A DNA stretch of 64,000 nucleotides. It comes from JABDIY01 sp963803875 (GTDB taxonomy: Bacteria; Actinomycetota; Acidimicrobiia; Acidimicrobiales; SZUA-35). Below, piece after piece: positions 54,077 to 63,617 of this stretch. Positions within the stretch are counted from its first letter, which is position 1, and each line of letters starts with the position of its first letter. Where the stretch lies: the NCBI GenBank assembly GCA_963803875.1, contig CAWDOA010000017.1, positions 41,684-105,683 on the forward strand, read 5' to 3'. The position numbers and the translations under genes were made by a program. The notes beneath the pieces were generated by a model. The model saw nothing but the letters and a program-made list of their open reading frames with translations, ran no database searches and was not told the origin of the DNA.

Positions 54077-56946
54077 ATGATGTGGAGGGTGAGCGTTCCG
54101 TCAGAGCCAAGCGACCTGGACAGCGGCCAAGACCTGGCCTCGGCGGCACCGGGCAACGATGTGGACTTGAAGCATGCTCATGTCGTCGAGGGCTCAGACA
54201 TCTGCCGGTATCTCGCCACCGACTCCAACCACGGGCTCCAGCCTGAGCAAGTCGTCGAACATCGCGAGAGGTACGGGTCCAACGCTCTGATCGCCCAGGA
54301 ACCGACGCCATGGTGGAAGGCGCTGGCGTCCCAGTTCGCTGAACCGTTGGTGTACCTCCTGGTCGGAGCGTGGGCAATCAGCCTTCTTCTGTGGATTTTG
54401 GAAGGCCGTGAGAACCTGCCGTTCGACGCGATCGCCATTGCGGCGATCGTTTTCCTGAATGCACTCATCGGTTTTGTCCAGGAGAGCCGAGCAGAGAAGG
54501 CGGTGGCTGCTCTCCAGCAGCTCAACGCTGGCCGAGCCACAGTCCGCCGCAACGGGTCCGAATTCGAGGTAGGCGCCAACGAAGTTGTGGTTGGCGATAT
54601 TCTGATCTTGGCCGAGGGCGACGCGGTGGCTGCCGACGCACGCGTCCTCATCGCATCCGGGATTCAGACCCTCGAAGCCCCCCTCACCGGCGAGAGTACT
54701 TCGATTCCCAAAGACACTGCTTCGCTCGCTGCGGGAACTCCGGTCGCTGATCGATCGAACATGGTGTTCTCAGGAACCTCTCTTGCGGCGGGGCAAGCAA
54801 CCGCAGTCGTGGTTGGCGTCGGCATGGATACCGAGGTCGGGGCGATTGCCCAGCTTCTGGACCAGACCGAAGAGCAAGACACGCCACTACAAATCGAGAT
54901 TGCCCGGGTGACCCGGTCGCTGGGCATCGGGGTGCTGGCTATTGCGGCGCTTGTTGTCGCAGTCATTCTTCTGGTCAATGGAGTCGAGTCGGCTGATGAT
55001 CTTCTCGATGCACTTCTGATCGGTGTGTCACTTGCAGTTGCGGCAGTACCGGAGGGTCTGCCGGCGGTTCTTTCCTTGGTCCTGGCTCTCGGGGTGCAAC
55101 GAATGGCAGAGCGCAATGCGGTCGTGAAGCGGCTGGCGTCGGTGGAGGCACTGGGTTCGGCGACGGTGATCTGCACCGACGAAACGGGCACGCTCACGAA
55201 GAACCAAATGGAGGTCCGGCAGCTTGCGGTCCCCTCGGGCGGTGCGCTGGGCGGCGAGCCGTCCACCGCTTCGGATGTGGAACTCGAAGCGCTGATGACC
55301 ACCGCACTACTCGCCAGTGCGCCCTCGTTGGAGGTTGGCGCATTCGACCGGTTCGCTGACCCGACCGAGCAAGCGCTGGCCACGATGGCCCGCACATATC
55401 TCGATGATCTCAACTACCTCGCGCACGACCGCAGGTGGGTGGCGGGAGAGACGTTCACCTCGGACCGAAAACGAATGTCAGTTCTCACCCATTCACTCCA
55501 CGACGTACGGGCAGAACCGACTAGCCACTCAAGGGAGCTCCAGAGATTGTGCTCGATCTCTGCTCCGACGAAGTCCGACGACCACGGGGTCGTTCCGCTC
55601 ACCGCGGAACGTAGAGCAGAGTGGAACGATCGGATCGAATGATGGCTGATTCGGGGCAACGGCTGCTGGCCGTGGCCGGCCGGTCCGTTTCGGAATCCGA
55701 ACTGGACAGTACTCCGGTGGCGGATCTGGAACGCGACCTAGCTCTGGTGGGGGTTATCGGCCTGATCGACCCACCACGTTCGGAGGCAACCGGTGCGGTA
55801 GCTGAAGCTCACTCGGCAGGCGTGCGGGTCGTGATGGTCACAGGTGACCACCCGGGTACGGCCTCACAGATCGCTCGGGAGGTCGGCGTTCTCCAGGCTG
55901 GTGATTCAGTGCTCACGGGCATCCAAGTCGACAGCATGACCGATGAGGAATTCGCAGATGCTGTTAGGTCAGCTTCGGTCTTCGCCCGCGTGACACCGGC
56001 TCACAAGCTCCGAATTGTGTCAGCGCTCCAGGACCAAGGTGAGGTCTGTGCGATGACGGGCGATGGCGTCAACGATGCCCCCGGCCTGAAAGCAGCCGAT
56101 ATTGGCATATCGATGGGGCTCGGGGGGACCGACGTGGCGAAAGAAGCGGCGAGCATGGTTCTCACCGACGACAACTTCGCAACTATTGTCGCTGCGGTCA
56201 AAGAAGGCCGCGCCATCTTCGACAACATTCAGAGCTTCCTGCTGTACCTTCTCGGGTCCAATGCGGGCGAGGTTCTCACCGTGCTGTTGGGCGTCGTGTT
56301 CGCCGGGGTGCTGGGTTTGGCAGGGGCTGACGGCAACACGGTCATCGCCCCGCTTCTGGCGGTCCAGATCCTATGGATCAACTTGCTGACCGATTCGGCG
56401 CCTGCGTTGGCTCTGGGAGTCGATCCCCCTACGGGAGAATTGATGAAGCGCCCGCCCCGCCGGGCGGGCGAGCGAATACTCAATCGCCTTATGTGGAAGC
56501 GGATTGTCCTGGTCGGAGTGGTGATGGCGGCCGTGACGCTTCTGGCACTCGACCTGTTCCTACCAGGCGGCTTCTTCGAAGGTTCCTCCACTCTCGTGGA
56601 GGCGAGAACTGCAGCATTCACCGTGCTGGTTTTCACCCAGCTGTTCAACTGCTTCAATGCTCGATCGATGTCCGCAAGTGCCTTCAGCGGCCTGTTCTCG
56701 AATCCGTGGCTGTGGCTTGCAGTAGCGATTTCCGCCCTCCTCCAAGTGGCGGTTGTCCACATCGGGGTCTTGAACGAAGCGTTCGGAACTGCCCCGCTCG
56801 ATCGTGGAGAGTGGATCACAACTGTGGTACTGGCCAGCACTGTGCTCTGGGTGAGCGAGCTTGGAAAAGCCTTCTCCCGGTGGCGCGGATCGGCTTCTCA
56901 GGGATCATTGTCAGTCGCCTCGGTCCCACCAGTCCAGCACCCGTAG
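54077..56946 (+). CDS. CtpF-like cation-transporting P-type ATPase, several apparent frame breaks
   Basis: About 955 residues. Features in order: N-terminal region; helices M1-M2 near bases 54330-54480; actuator APLTGESTSIPK; M4 with AVAAVPEGLPAVLSLV (PEGLP, P2A-type); phosphorylation motif CTDETGTLTKNQM; KGAPEIVLDLCSDEV in a shifted frame; hinge MTGDGVNDAPGLKAADIGIS; and four more helices to 56946. The motif reads Asp-Glu-Thr-Gly-Thr instead of the near-universal Asp-Lys-Thr-Gly-Thr (codon 55181-55183). Breaks near 55529 (-1), 55586 (+1) and 55639 (-1) lie in the nucleotide-binding domain. The mycobacterial DosR regulon contains CtpF (Rv1997). Start codon is uncertain: ATG 54077, ATG 54080 or GTG 54089. 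Confidence 0.83.
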
Positions 56947-57879
56947 CGCACGCAGCGTCGACCACCGGCTGGGGCCACGGGTCTCCATTTTGAACCAGTA
57001 GCGTCCGGGGTGGCTGCGATACACAGGCCAGGCGCCATCGGAACGTCGAGCGTGTCGGACGACCTCGATGGCGTCGGCGAGACGGTCATCGCGGACTGCG
57101 CCAGCAGCACGAAAGTGTTCCAGGCCCCGCATCACGTCGTAGTGCCATTGGGGAGGAAACGGGAAGCGCGCGAACGCAGGATTCGACACCTCGCCTGTTC
57201 GGTGCGATTTGTACATGCGATGGTCCAGGAAGAACTCGCGGCCTGAGGCAAGGGCGTCTTCGACATCCTCACCTCCGCCTGAGTCTCGGTAGGCGAGCAG
57301 GGCCTCGAGCACGCTGATCGACGTGTGGAACGAGCCATGGCGGGACCCACTCCGGATCGACTCACAGTTCCAGCCGCCGTCGTTGAGCTGTTCTGAAATC
57401 AACCACTCGACCGTTTCGTCTACTCGGGAGTCGGTGAGTCCGAAGGACCGGGCCAGGAACACCATCATCGCGGTAATGCAGGTCTCGGGTTCGCGAATGG
57501 TCTTCGCCAGGTTGATTCCACCACCGTAGAAGCGGGCCTCTTCCCAGAGCCGCTCACAGCCCGCGAGCGCTTGAGGATTGCCGGACTCGAGTCCGAGTCG
57601 CTCCAACAGGAGAAGGGTGTAGGTGGTCGAGGTCCACTTGGGGCTGTAGACCGCACCGGCCCACAGCCCATCGGAGTCCTGGTTGCTGAGCAAAGCCGCC
57701 CCCCAGCCCTCCTTGGCAACCAGGCTGCGCTGTTCAGCAACCTGTGACCACGTCGCATGGGTCAGGTCCGACAGCACCTGCCAGCGAACCGCAGGATCAC
57801 CAGACAGTAGCCACGCCCACAACTGGCGTCGTTTCTGGTCTGCGTACTCGATTGCGCCAACGGACGCTTTGACCGGCAC
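56911..57879 (-). CDS. squalene cyclase-like (alpha/alpha toroid) protein
   Basis: A 322-residue protein with repeats of the terpenoid-cyclase/prenyltransferase toroid: DSDGLWAGAVYSPKWTSTTY, LNDGGWNCESIRSGSRHGSF and SDGAWPVYRSHPGRYWF resemble QW motifs. The Asp-rich DxDD motif of squalene-hopene cyclases is not evident, so enzymatic cyclase activity is not supported. Homologues often occur as uncharacterised actinobacterial proteins. It is divergent from the arsenate-reductase-like gene, and a DosR-type box sits in the interval. Confidence 0.72.
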   Translation of the reverse strand: MPVKASVGAIEYADQKRRQLWAWLLSGDPAVRWQVLSDLTHATWSQVAEQRSLVAKEGWGAALLSNQDSDGLWAGAVYSPKWTSTTYTLLLLERLGLESGNPQALAGCERLWEEARFYGGGINLAKTIREPETCITAMMVFLARSFGLTDSRVDETVEWLISEQLNDGGWNCESIRSGSRHGSFHTSISVLEALLAYRDSGGGEDVEDALASGREFFLDHRMYKSHRTGEVSNPAFARFPFPPQWHYDVMRGLEHFRAAGAVRDDRLADAIEVVRHARRSDGAWPVYRSHPGRYWFKMETRGPSRWSTLRALRVLDWWDRGD

Positions 57880-57946
57880 GGCTGCTCCCGATACTTGGAA
57901 ACTTGATCGTTGGCCTCACCCTGTGCGAGATCAACCATGCTCGAAA

Positions 57947-57960
57947 GAGACGAAGGTCCC
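57947..57960. promoter_or_regulatory. DosR-type box
   Basis: GAGACGAAGGTCCC matches 11 of 14 positions with a perfect GTCCC right end. It lies between the toroid-protein gene (start 57879, minus) and the phosphatase-like gene (start 58045, plus). Confidence 0.62.
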
Positions 57961-58044
57961 GATTCACACCGAGCAGACTCCAAGGCACAACCGGGCCTGA
58001 CAACAGCGCGTAGGCCTCGATACAACGTTGCCTATCCAAGGGGT

Positions 58045-58776
58045 ATGTCGAAGTGGGCAGCTCGATCTACCTTGGTGACCAGCATCCTTGTGCATCGAAC
58101 CCAGGTAGGAACACCGTTGGAACACTCACCTCACGACGATCGAGCTGGTCTACGAGCTCAACATCAGCACCTTCTGACAGAAACGGTTGGTCGCCTGGAG
58201 CGTGAATTCTCCAAGCACTTCACCACCGACACACTCGAACACTATGTACAGGACTCCTATGAGGAGCTGGCCAGCAAGGCTCAGGTACTAGCCCATGTCC
58301 CGGCCTTCGTTGAACGATTCGCCGTCGATCGTCTGCGTGCGCTCGCCAAGACATCCCATGAACCAGTTGCGATCTCTCCCGACGTGCTCTTTGTTTGCGA
58401 GCGTAACGATGCTGCCTCACAGATGGCGGCGACGCTCTTCAACCGAGCGACCGGGGGTCGAGCATATGCTCGATCGGCTGGCCGAAAGCCCGCTGGTCAG
58501 ATGGCGGAAGCCGCCATTTCAGCAATGCACGAGATCGGAATCGAGATGCGCGGTAACTTCCCGAAGCCTGTCACCCCGGAGATCGAGGCGGCGTCCGACA
58601 TCATCGTCACCATGGATGCCCACGACGATGTCGTGGTCCTCGAGGGCAAACACTTCGAGGCATGGGAGTTGCCCCATCCGTCGAGCCGGCGATTCCGATT
58701 CCTTTCGGGTTCTGCGAGACGAGATCGATGGGCGGGTGCGAGATCTCATTGACCGTTTCATCCCCAATGGCGTTCG
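58045..58776 (+). CDS. arsenate reductase / LMW-phosphatase-like protein lacking catalytic residues, apparent +1 break near 58684
   Basis: About 240 residues from ATG 58045 (AAGG just upstream). Residues about 30-105 are a helical N-terminal domain (HLLTETVGRLEREFSKHFTT) as found in actinobacterial ArsC proteins. The LMW-PTP domain begins PDVLFVCERNDAASQMAATL. The catalytic Cys (58396) is kept, but the P-loop Arg is Ala (GCC at 58414), and the usual Asp-Pro general acid reads His-Pro (CAT at 58675). Catalysis is therefore doubtful. A +1 break near 58684 precedes the family C-terminus (RVLRDEIDGRVRDLIDRF). The end overlaps the PhoU-like gene, so the stop is approximate. Confidence 0.7.
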
Positions 58777-59419
58777 CAGACCGCGGTCCGCATTCGACCT
58801 TGACCTGAAAGAACTACGTGGCCTTGACGCTCATCCACCAGACGCATCGTGGAGCTCGCTCAACGGCTCGGGCCCCGGTTCTGGAGTCTGACTCGCTCGC
58901 CCTCAAGGCGATCATCGAAGAGGACGGCGCCATCAATTCGATGGATGCTGAACTCACCTCGCACGTGTTCGAACTGATCGCGCTGCGCCAGCCGGTCGCT
59001 CGGGATACGTCGAGCGATTCTTGCGGTCCATGACACAAGCCTGCATCTCGAACGGATTGCCGATTGCCTCGTCGACGCGGCGACGACTGCTCTTGGGGGA
59101 AGGCGTTGCGCTTCCTCCGGATATGGCGGAGATGTCGGATCGAGTTGCAGAGGCCACCGAGCTGGCAATCCACGCACTCCAAGAGGGGGACGTGGACAAG
59201 GCCTGCTCCAGGTGGTTCAGCTGGTCGAAATGCTGGAGCGGACCGCGCCGTCAGCTGCTGGAACAGGTCATGGACAGAGGAGCTTCGGCGGACAGAAAGA
59301 CCGCACTGGCCATTGATCAAGCTTCAATCACGCTGAACCGCGCTGGCAAACATGCACTGGACATCGCCGAGCAGGCTCTTTTTGCCGTGAAGGGTGTACG
59401 GGTTGAACTGAACCGTTGA
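58767..59419 (+). CDS. PhoU-like protein, multiple apparent frame breaks
   Basis: About 215 residues of PhoU-type helical repeats spread over frames. RRPRSAFDLDLKELRG gives the N-terminal helix. LESDSLALKAIIEEDGAINS, ELIALRQPVARD, RRAILAVHDTSLHLERIADC and LNRAGKHALDIAEQALFAVK are PhoU landmarks. Breaks are inferred near 58818, 59007, 59096, 59205 and 59250. PhoU proteins regulate phosphate uptake and persistence. No pst genes are in the window. The start codon is uncertain (ATG 58767 assumed). Confidence 0.65.
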
Positions 59420-59473
59420 CGGTGGCCGATCGTCTGCCAGCTTGGCGGGTCCGGGTGGCGTCCCGGGTAACTA

Positions 59474-59487
59474 GAGCCCTTCGGCCC
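59474..59487. promoter_or_regulatory. DosR-type box upstream of the hydrogenase operon
   Basis: GAGCCCTTCGGCCC matches 9 of 14 positions and keeps the invariant G3, C5, G10 and C12. It ends 35 bp upstream of the first hydrogenase gene, similar to the spacing before the acetyl-CoA synthetase gene. Confidence 0.5.
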
Positions 59488-59522
59488 TTGGCCACGACCC
59501 GGGCGCGGGAGACGCTCGATCA

Positions 59523-60648
59523 ATGGATACGGCGCACCGACCGGCGGTGATGCTTGACCTCGGAGGACTGGGCAAGCTCATCGACGAGCTGATCGGTCGA
59601 GGATATGAAGTATGGGCGCCGGTAGTACAACACGGCGTCATCGGTCACGACCGGATCGAATCCGTGGAAGAGCTGCCGGTGGGTTCGACCGATGAACAGG
59701 CCCCCGGTCGATATCGCCTCGTCCCGAGATCAGATGCATCGCGATTTGGCTATGCGGTCGGCCCGCAGTCGTGGAAAGAACTGCTTCAGCTGGCACGGAC
59801 CAAGGTGTGGACCATGACCCGTGACGAGTCTGGATCGCTCACCATCCGCATGGCTCGGACCGAACGTGTGCCACGGGCGTTCCTGGGAGTTCGCCCGTGC
59901 GAGCTGGCAGCCATCCAAAACAGGATCGGATCCTGCGTGAAGGCCCCCATGTCGATCCCAGCTACGACGCCCTCCGGTCGGCATCGCTCATCATCGCCGT
60001 CAATTGCACCGACCCTGCCGCCACCTGTTTCTGCCCGTCGATGGGAACCGGTCCAGCCGTAGGGCCGGGCCACGATCTGGCGTTGACCGAACTGGTCGAT
60101 GGCGACTCTGTGCGCTTCGTCGTCGGGTTCGGATCTGACCGAGGGGCCGAACTCATTGATGCTGTTGAAACACGACGTGCCAACGACGTCGAGATCGAGG
60201 CGGCTCGGGCCGCTGTCGAGGCGGCGGAAGCGGTCATCACGAGGACCCTGGACGCCGAGGGGGTGCGTGACCTGCTGTACCAAAACCTCGAAAGTGACGC
60301 ATGGGACTCCATCGCTGACCGCTGCCTCAACTGCGGGAACTGCACGTTGGTGTGCCCGACCTGCTTCTGCACGATCCCGAGGACGTCACCGACCTCAGGG
60401 TGACATCACCGAACGGTGGCGGGTGTGGGACTCGTGCTTCAGCCTGGACTTCCCACCTTGGAGGCCCCACCCGAGCATCAACCGCATCCCGATACCGGCA
60501 GTGGCTGATGCACAAGCTGGCGTCGTGGATCGATCAGTTCGGCGAGGTCGGCTGTGTCGGGTGCGGCCGCTGCATCACCTGGTGCCCGGTCGGGATCGAC
60601 CTCACCGATGCGGTCGCTCAATTGAGGCTGAGGAGCGTGAACCAATGA
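59523..60648 (+). CDS. hyhB: group 3b NiFe hydrogenase, beta subunit (two 4Fe-4S clusters), multiple apparent frame breaks
   Basis: About 375 residues when repaired. The N-terminal half has FLGVRPCELAAI and YDALRSASLIIAVNCTDPAA. Two ferredoxin-type clusters are visible: RCLNCGNCTLVCP and GCVGCGRCITWCPVGIDLTD. Breaks near 59919 (-1, A run), 60377 (-1), 60399 (-1) and 60453 (+1) interrupt a family otherwise matched throughout (GDITERWRVWDSCFSLDF). The subunit passes electrons between the catalytic dimer and the NAD(P)-binding subunit. The gamma gene starts at ATG 60645, overlapping this stop. Confidence 0.83.
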
Positions 60649-61497
60649 CGATGAAGGCAATGCCGCTGAAGACAGCATCGACTGGTGCTCCGATGATCCC
60701 GCGGATCTATCGAGTGGTGGACAAGATCTGGAATCTCGAGAACACGGCGACCCTCTCCGTCGTACCAACCACTGGCCAGTTACCGCACTTCGAACCGGCA
60801 CAGGCCAGCATGCTCGGCGCGTGGGGTGTCGGAGAGGCAGCGATCTCGATCAGCTCGAGCGCGGAGATCACCACGCACCACGAGTACACGATTCGGCGGG
60901 CGGGGCCCATCAGCGGTGCACTCGTCGACACACCGGTCGGGGCGACGGTCATGATTCGCGGGCCGTTCGGCACGCCCTGGCCCTTCTCCGCCCTCGGCTC
61001 GAGCGAGCTCCTGATCGTTGCCGGAGGTCTCGGTCTCGCACCGCTGCGAGCAGCGATCGAACTCGCCTGCGTCCGAAGACTCGAACGCTGGTGGTCTACG
61101 GCGCCGGAACCCCGACGAATTGCTGTTCGAGCAAGACCTCGAACGATGGCAGCGTTCGGGGGCCGAGGTGATCATCACCGTGGACGAGGGGCCAGAGGAC
61201 TGGCCGGGTTCGGTCGGCCTGGTCACCGAGATCCTGGACGCCGGGAAGTGCGCCGGCCTCGGGCCGACGACCGCAGCGTTCGTGTGCGGACCGGACGTGA
61301 TGATGCGGGCAACAACCGAGAGCTTGCTGCGACTCGGTCTGCCACCGAAACGAATCTGGCTCTCACTCGAACGCAACATGCAATGTGGGATCGGGTACTG
61401 CGGCCACTGCCAACTCGGACCCGTCCTCCTCTGCCGCGACGGCCCGGTCGTCGATGCCGACACGCTGGGCGCCTTCAACCGAATCCCGGAGCTCTGA
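60645..61497 (+). CDS. hyhG: group 3b NiFe hydrogenase, gamma subunit (FAD/NAD(P)-binding), apparent frame breaks
   Basis: About 285 residues. The flavin region includes MLGAWGVGEAAISISSSAE and GPFGTPWPFSALGSSELLIV; LIVAGGLGLAPLRAAIEL is the nucleotide-binding loop; NPDELLFEQDLERWQ follows the breaks near 61084 and 61111 (both -1). The C-terminal 2Fe-2S site is NMQCGIGYCGHCQLGPVLLC. It resembles dihydroorotate-dehydrogenase electron-transfer subunits and lets the enzyme use NAD(P)H. It begins at ATG 60645 over the hyhB stop. Confidence 0.83.
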
Positions 61498-61500
61498 TCC

Positions 61501-62326
61501 ATGCAACCTCCGCCGAGAACCCCGTCCTCGCCTCGCTGTCTGGAAGTTTTCTTCCTGCGACGGCTGCCAGCTGACGTTGCTCAACTGTGAGGATCAGCTT
61601 CTCGAGTTGACCAACTACATCGAGATCTCGTACTTCGCCGAGGCCTCGAGTGATCTACAACCCGGGCCCTACGACCTCTCGTTGGTCGAGGGATCGATCG
61701 CGACACCAGGTGACGAGCAGCGGATCCGCGAGATCCGAGACCAGTCGGCTGTTCTGGTCGCCATCGGTGCATGTGCAACTGCCGGCGGTGTCCAGGCGCT
61801 GCGCAACAACGCAGCAATCAACGAGGTCGTCGCCGCGGTCTACCCCGAGCCCGAACACATCAGCATCCTGGCGAAATCGACCGCCATCGCCGACCACGTG
61901 AAGGTCGATGCCGAGCTGCGGGGCTGTCCGATCGACCAAGGTCAGTTGCTCGAGTTCATCGCCGCCCTGCTGGCCAGCCGGCCGGCCCGCATTCCGACAA
62001 CAAGTGTCTGCACCGAATGCAAGGCCGGCGGTCGCCCATGCATCATGGTGAGCACGGACGAACCGTGCCTCGGACCGGTCACCCAAGCTGGCTGCGGGGC
62101 GTTGTGCCCCCGCTTCGATCGAGGGTGCTACGGATGCTTCGGCCCGATGGAATCGCCGAACACCCGAGCGCTGGCAGACCACTTCTCCCATACCGGACAC
62201 GGTGAGGAAGCAATCACTCGGCTGTTCCAGACCTTCAACGCAGCATCACCACCCTTCTCCCTCGAGGCCGAACGCCAACTCGTTGCGCAGGATCAGGTGG
62301 GTCAACAAAGAAAGGTCGGCGGATGA
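61501..62326 (+). CDS. hyhS: group 3b NiFe hydrogenase, small (delta) subunit, apparent +1 break near 61520
   Basis: About 270 residues. The N-terminal proximal-cluster motif is VWKFSSCDGCQLTLLNCEDQ, followed by AIGACATAGGVQALRN, ELRGCPIDQGQ and a cysteine-rich C-terminus (CTECKAGGRPC, CLGPVTQAGCGALCP, DRGCYGCFGPMESPN), giving three 4Fe-4S sites as in group 3 small subunits. ATG 61501 is the only nearby start but is in another frame, so one base near 61520 must be skipped. The stop overlaps the ATG of the large-subunit gene. Confidence 0.85.
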
Positions 62327-63614
62327 CCCACAAGAACATGGATTTCCACGTTCCCGTTCTCACCAGGGTCGAGGGTGAGGGCGCGATGCACGTGACGGTC
62401 GCCGATGGCATCGTGTCCGACGTCCGTCTGGAGATCTACGAACCACCGCGATTCTTCGAAGCGTTGGTCGGGCGAGGGCACACCGAACCTCCGGACATCA
62501 CCGCTCGGATCTGCGGGATCTGCCCCGTGGCCTACCAGATGAGCGCATGCCACGCGATCGAACGAGCATGCGGCGTCACGGTCTCGGGCCAGCTCGGGCC
62601 CTTCGACGCTTGCTCTATTGCGGCGAGTGGATCGAGAGTCACGTGCTGCACATCGGCCTTCTCCACGCCCCCGACTTCCTCGGGTATCCATCGGGGATCG
62701 CCATCGCGGCCGACCACCCGGACAAGGTCGAACTCGTCCTCCAACTCAAGAAGACCGGCAATCGCCTGGTGGAGATCGTTGGAGGACGCTCCGTCCACCC
62801 GGTCAACGTCCGACTCGGTGGTTTCCATCGCCTCCCGTCGGCCCGAAGACCTCGGCGAGCTGTTGCCGGAGCTCGAGGAGGCACGGGAACGATGCATCGA
62901 GCTCGTGCGCTGGACTGCAGAGTTCGAGGTTCCCGAGGCAACCGTCGATGTCGAATTCGTCTCACTTCGCCACCCCGACGAGTACCCCTTCAACGAGGGT
63001 CGGGTCGTGTCCGATCGAGGCCTCGACATCGACGTCTCGGAGTTCGAGGGCCACATGGTCGAAGTGCAGGTGCCCCACTCCACCGCTCTCCACGGCAGAA
63101 GGCCCAACGGCGACCTTTACCACGTCGGGCCTCTGGCCCGTTACGCCAACAACTTCGATCTTGCCGCCGGCCGTGCAAGGATCTCGCCAACGAGCTCGGC
63201 ATCGGGGCCGTCGTGAGAAATCCGTTCCGCAGCATCGTCGTACGAGGACTCGAGGTGCTTGCTGCGGTCGAGGATGCGATCCGCATCATCACCGCATACG
63301 AGCCGCCGGCAACACCCTTCGTGGACGTTCCCGCCCGGGCCGGTGAAGGATGGGCTGCGACCGAAGCGCCACGCGGGCTGCTCTACCACCGCTACCGGCT
63401 CGACGAAGACGGCTCCATCCTCGCAGCAACGATCATCCCCCCGACCTCGCAGAACCAACCGTCGATCGAGCAGGATCTTCGCCAGTTCGTCGGCGCACAC
63501 CTCCATCTGCCACTCGATGAACTGGAACTGCGTTGCGAACAGTCGATTCGCAACTACGACCCGTGCATCTCCTGCTCGACTCATTTCCTGCGCTTGACCG
63601 TCGAACGCGAGTAG
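62323..63614 (+). CDS. hyhL: group 3b NiFe hydrogenase, large (alpha) catalytic subunit, apparent frame breaks
   Basis: About 430 residues. Both NiFe-ligand motifs are intact: L1 near the N-terminus (ARICGICPVAYQMSACHAIE) and L2 at the C-terminus (YDPCISCSTHFLRLTVE), with DPCxxC typical of group 3. The C-terminal tail after L2 is very short. Between them, breaks near 62600 (-1), 62840 (+1) and 63172 (-1) split RRLLYCGEWIESHVLHIGLL, LGELLPELEEARERCIELVR and GIGAVVRNPFRSIVVRGLEV. The subunit oxidises or evolves H2. In M. smegmatis the DosR-regulated Hyd3/Hyh enzyme is the same class. Confidence 0.88.
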
Positions 63615-63617
63615 CAC

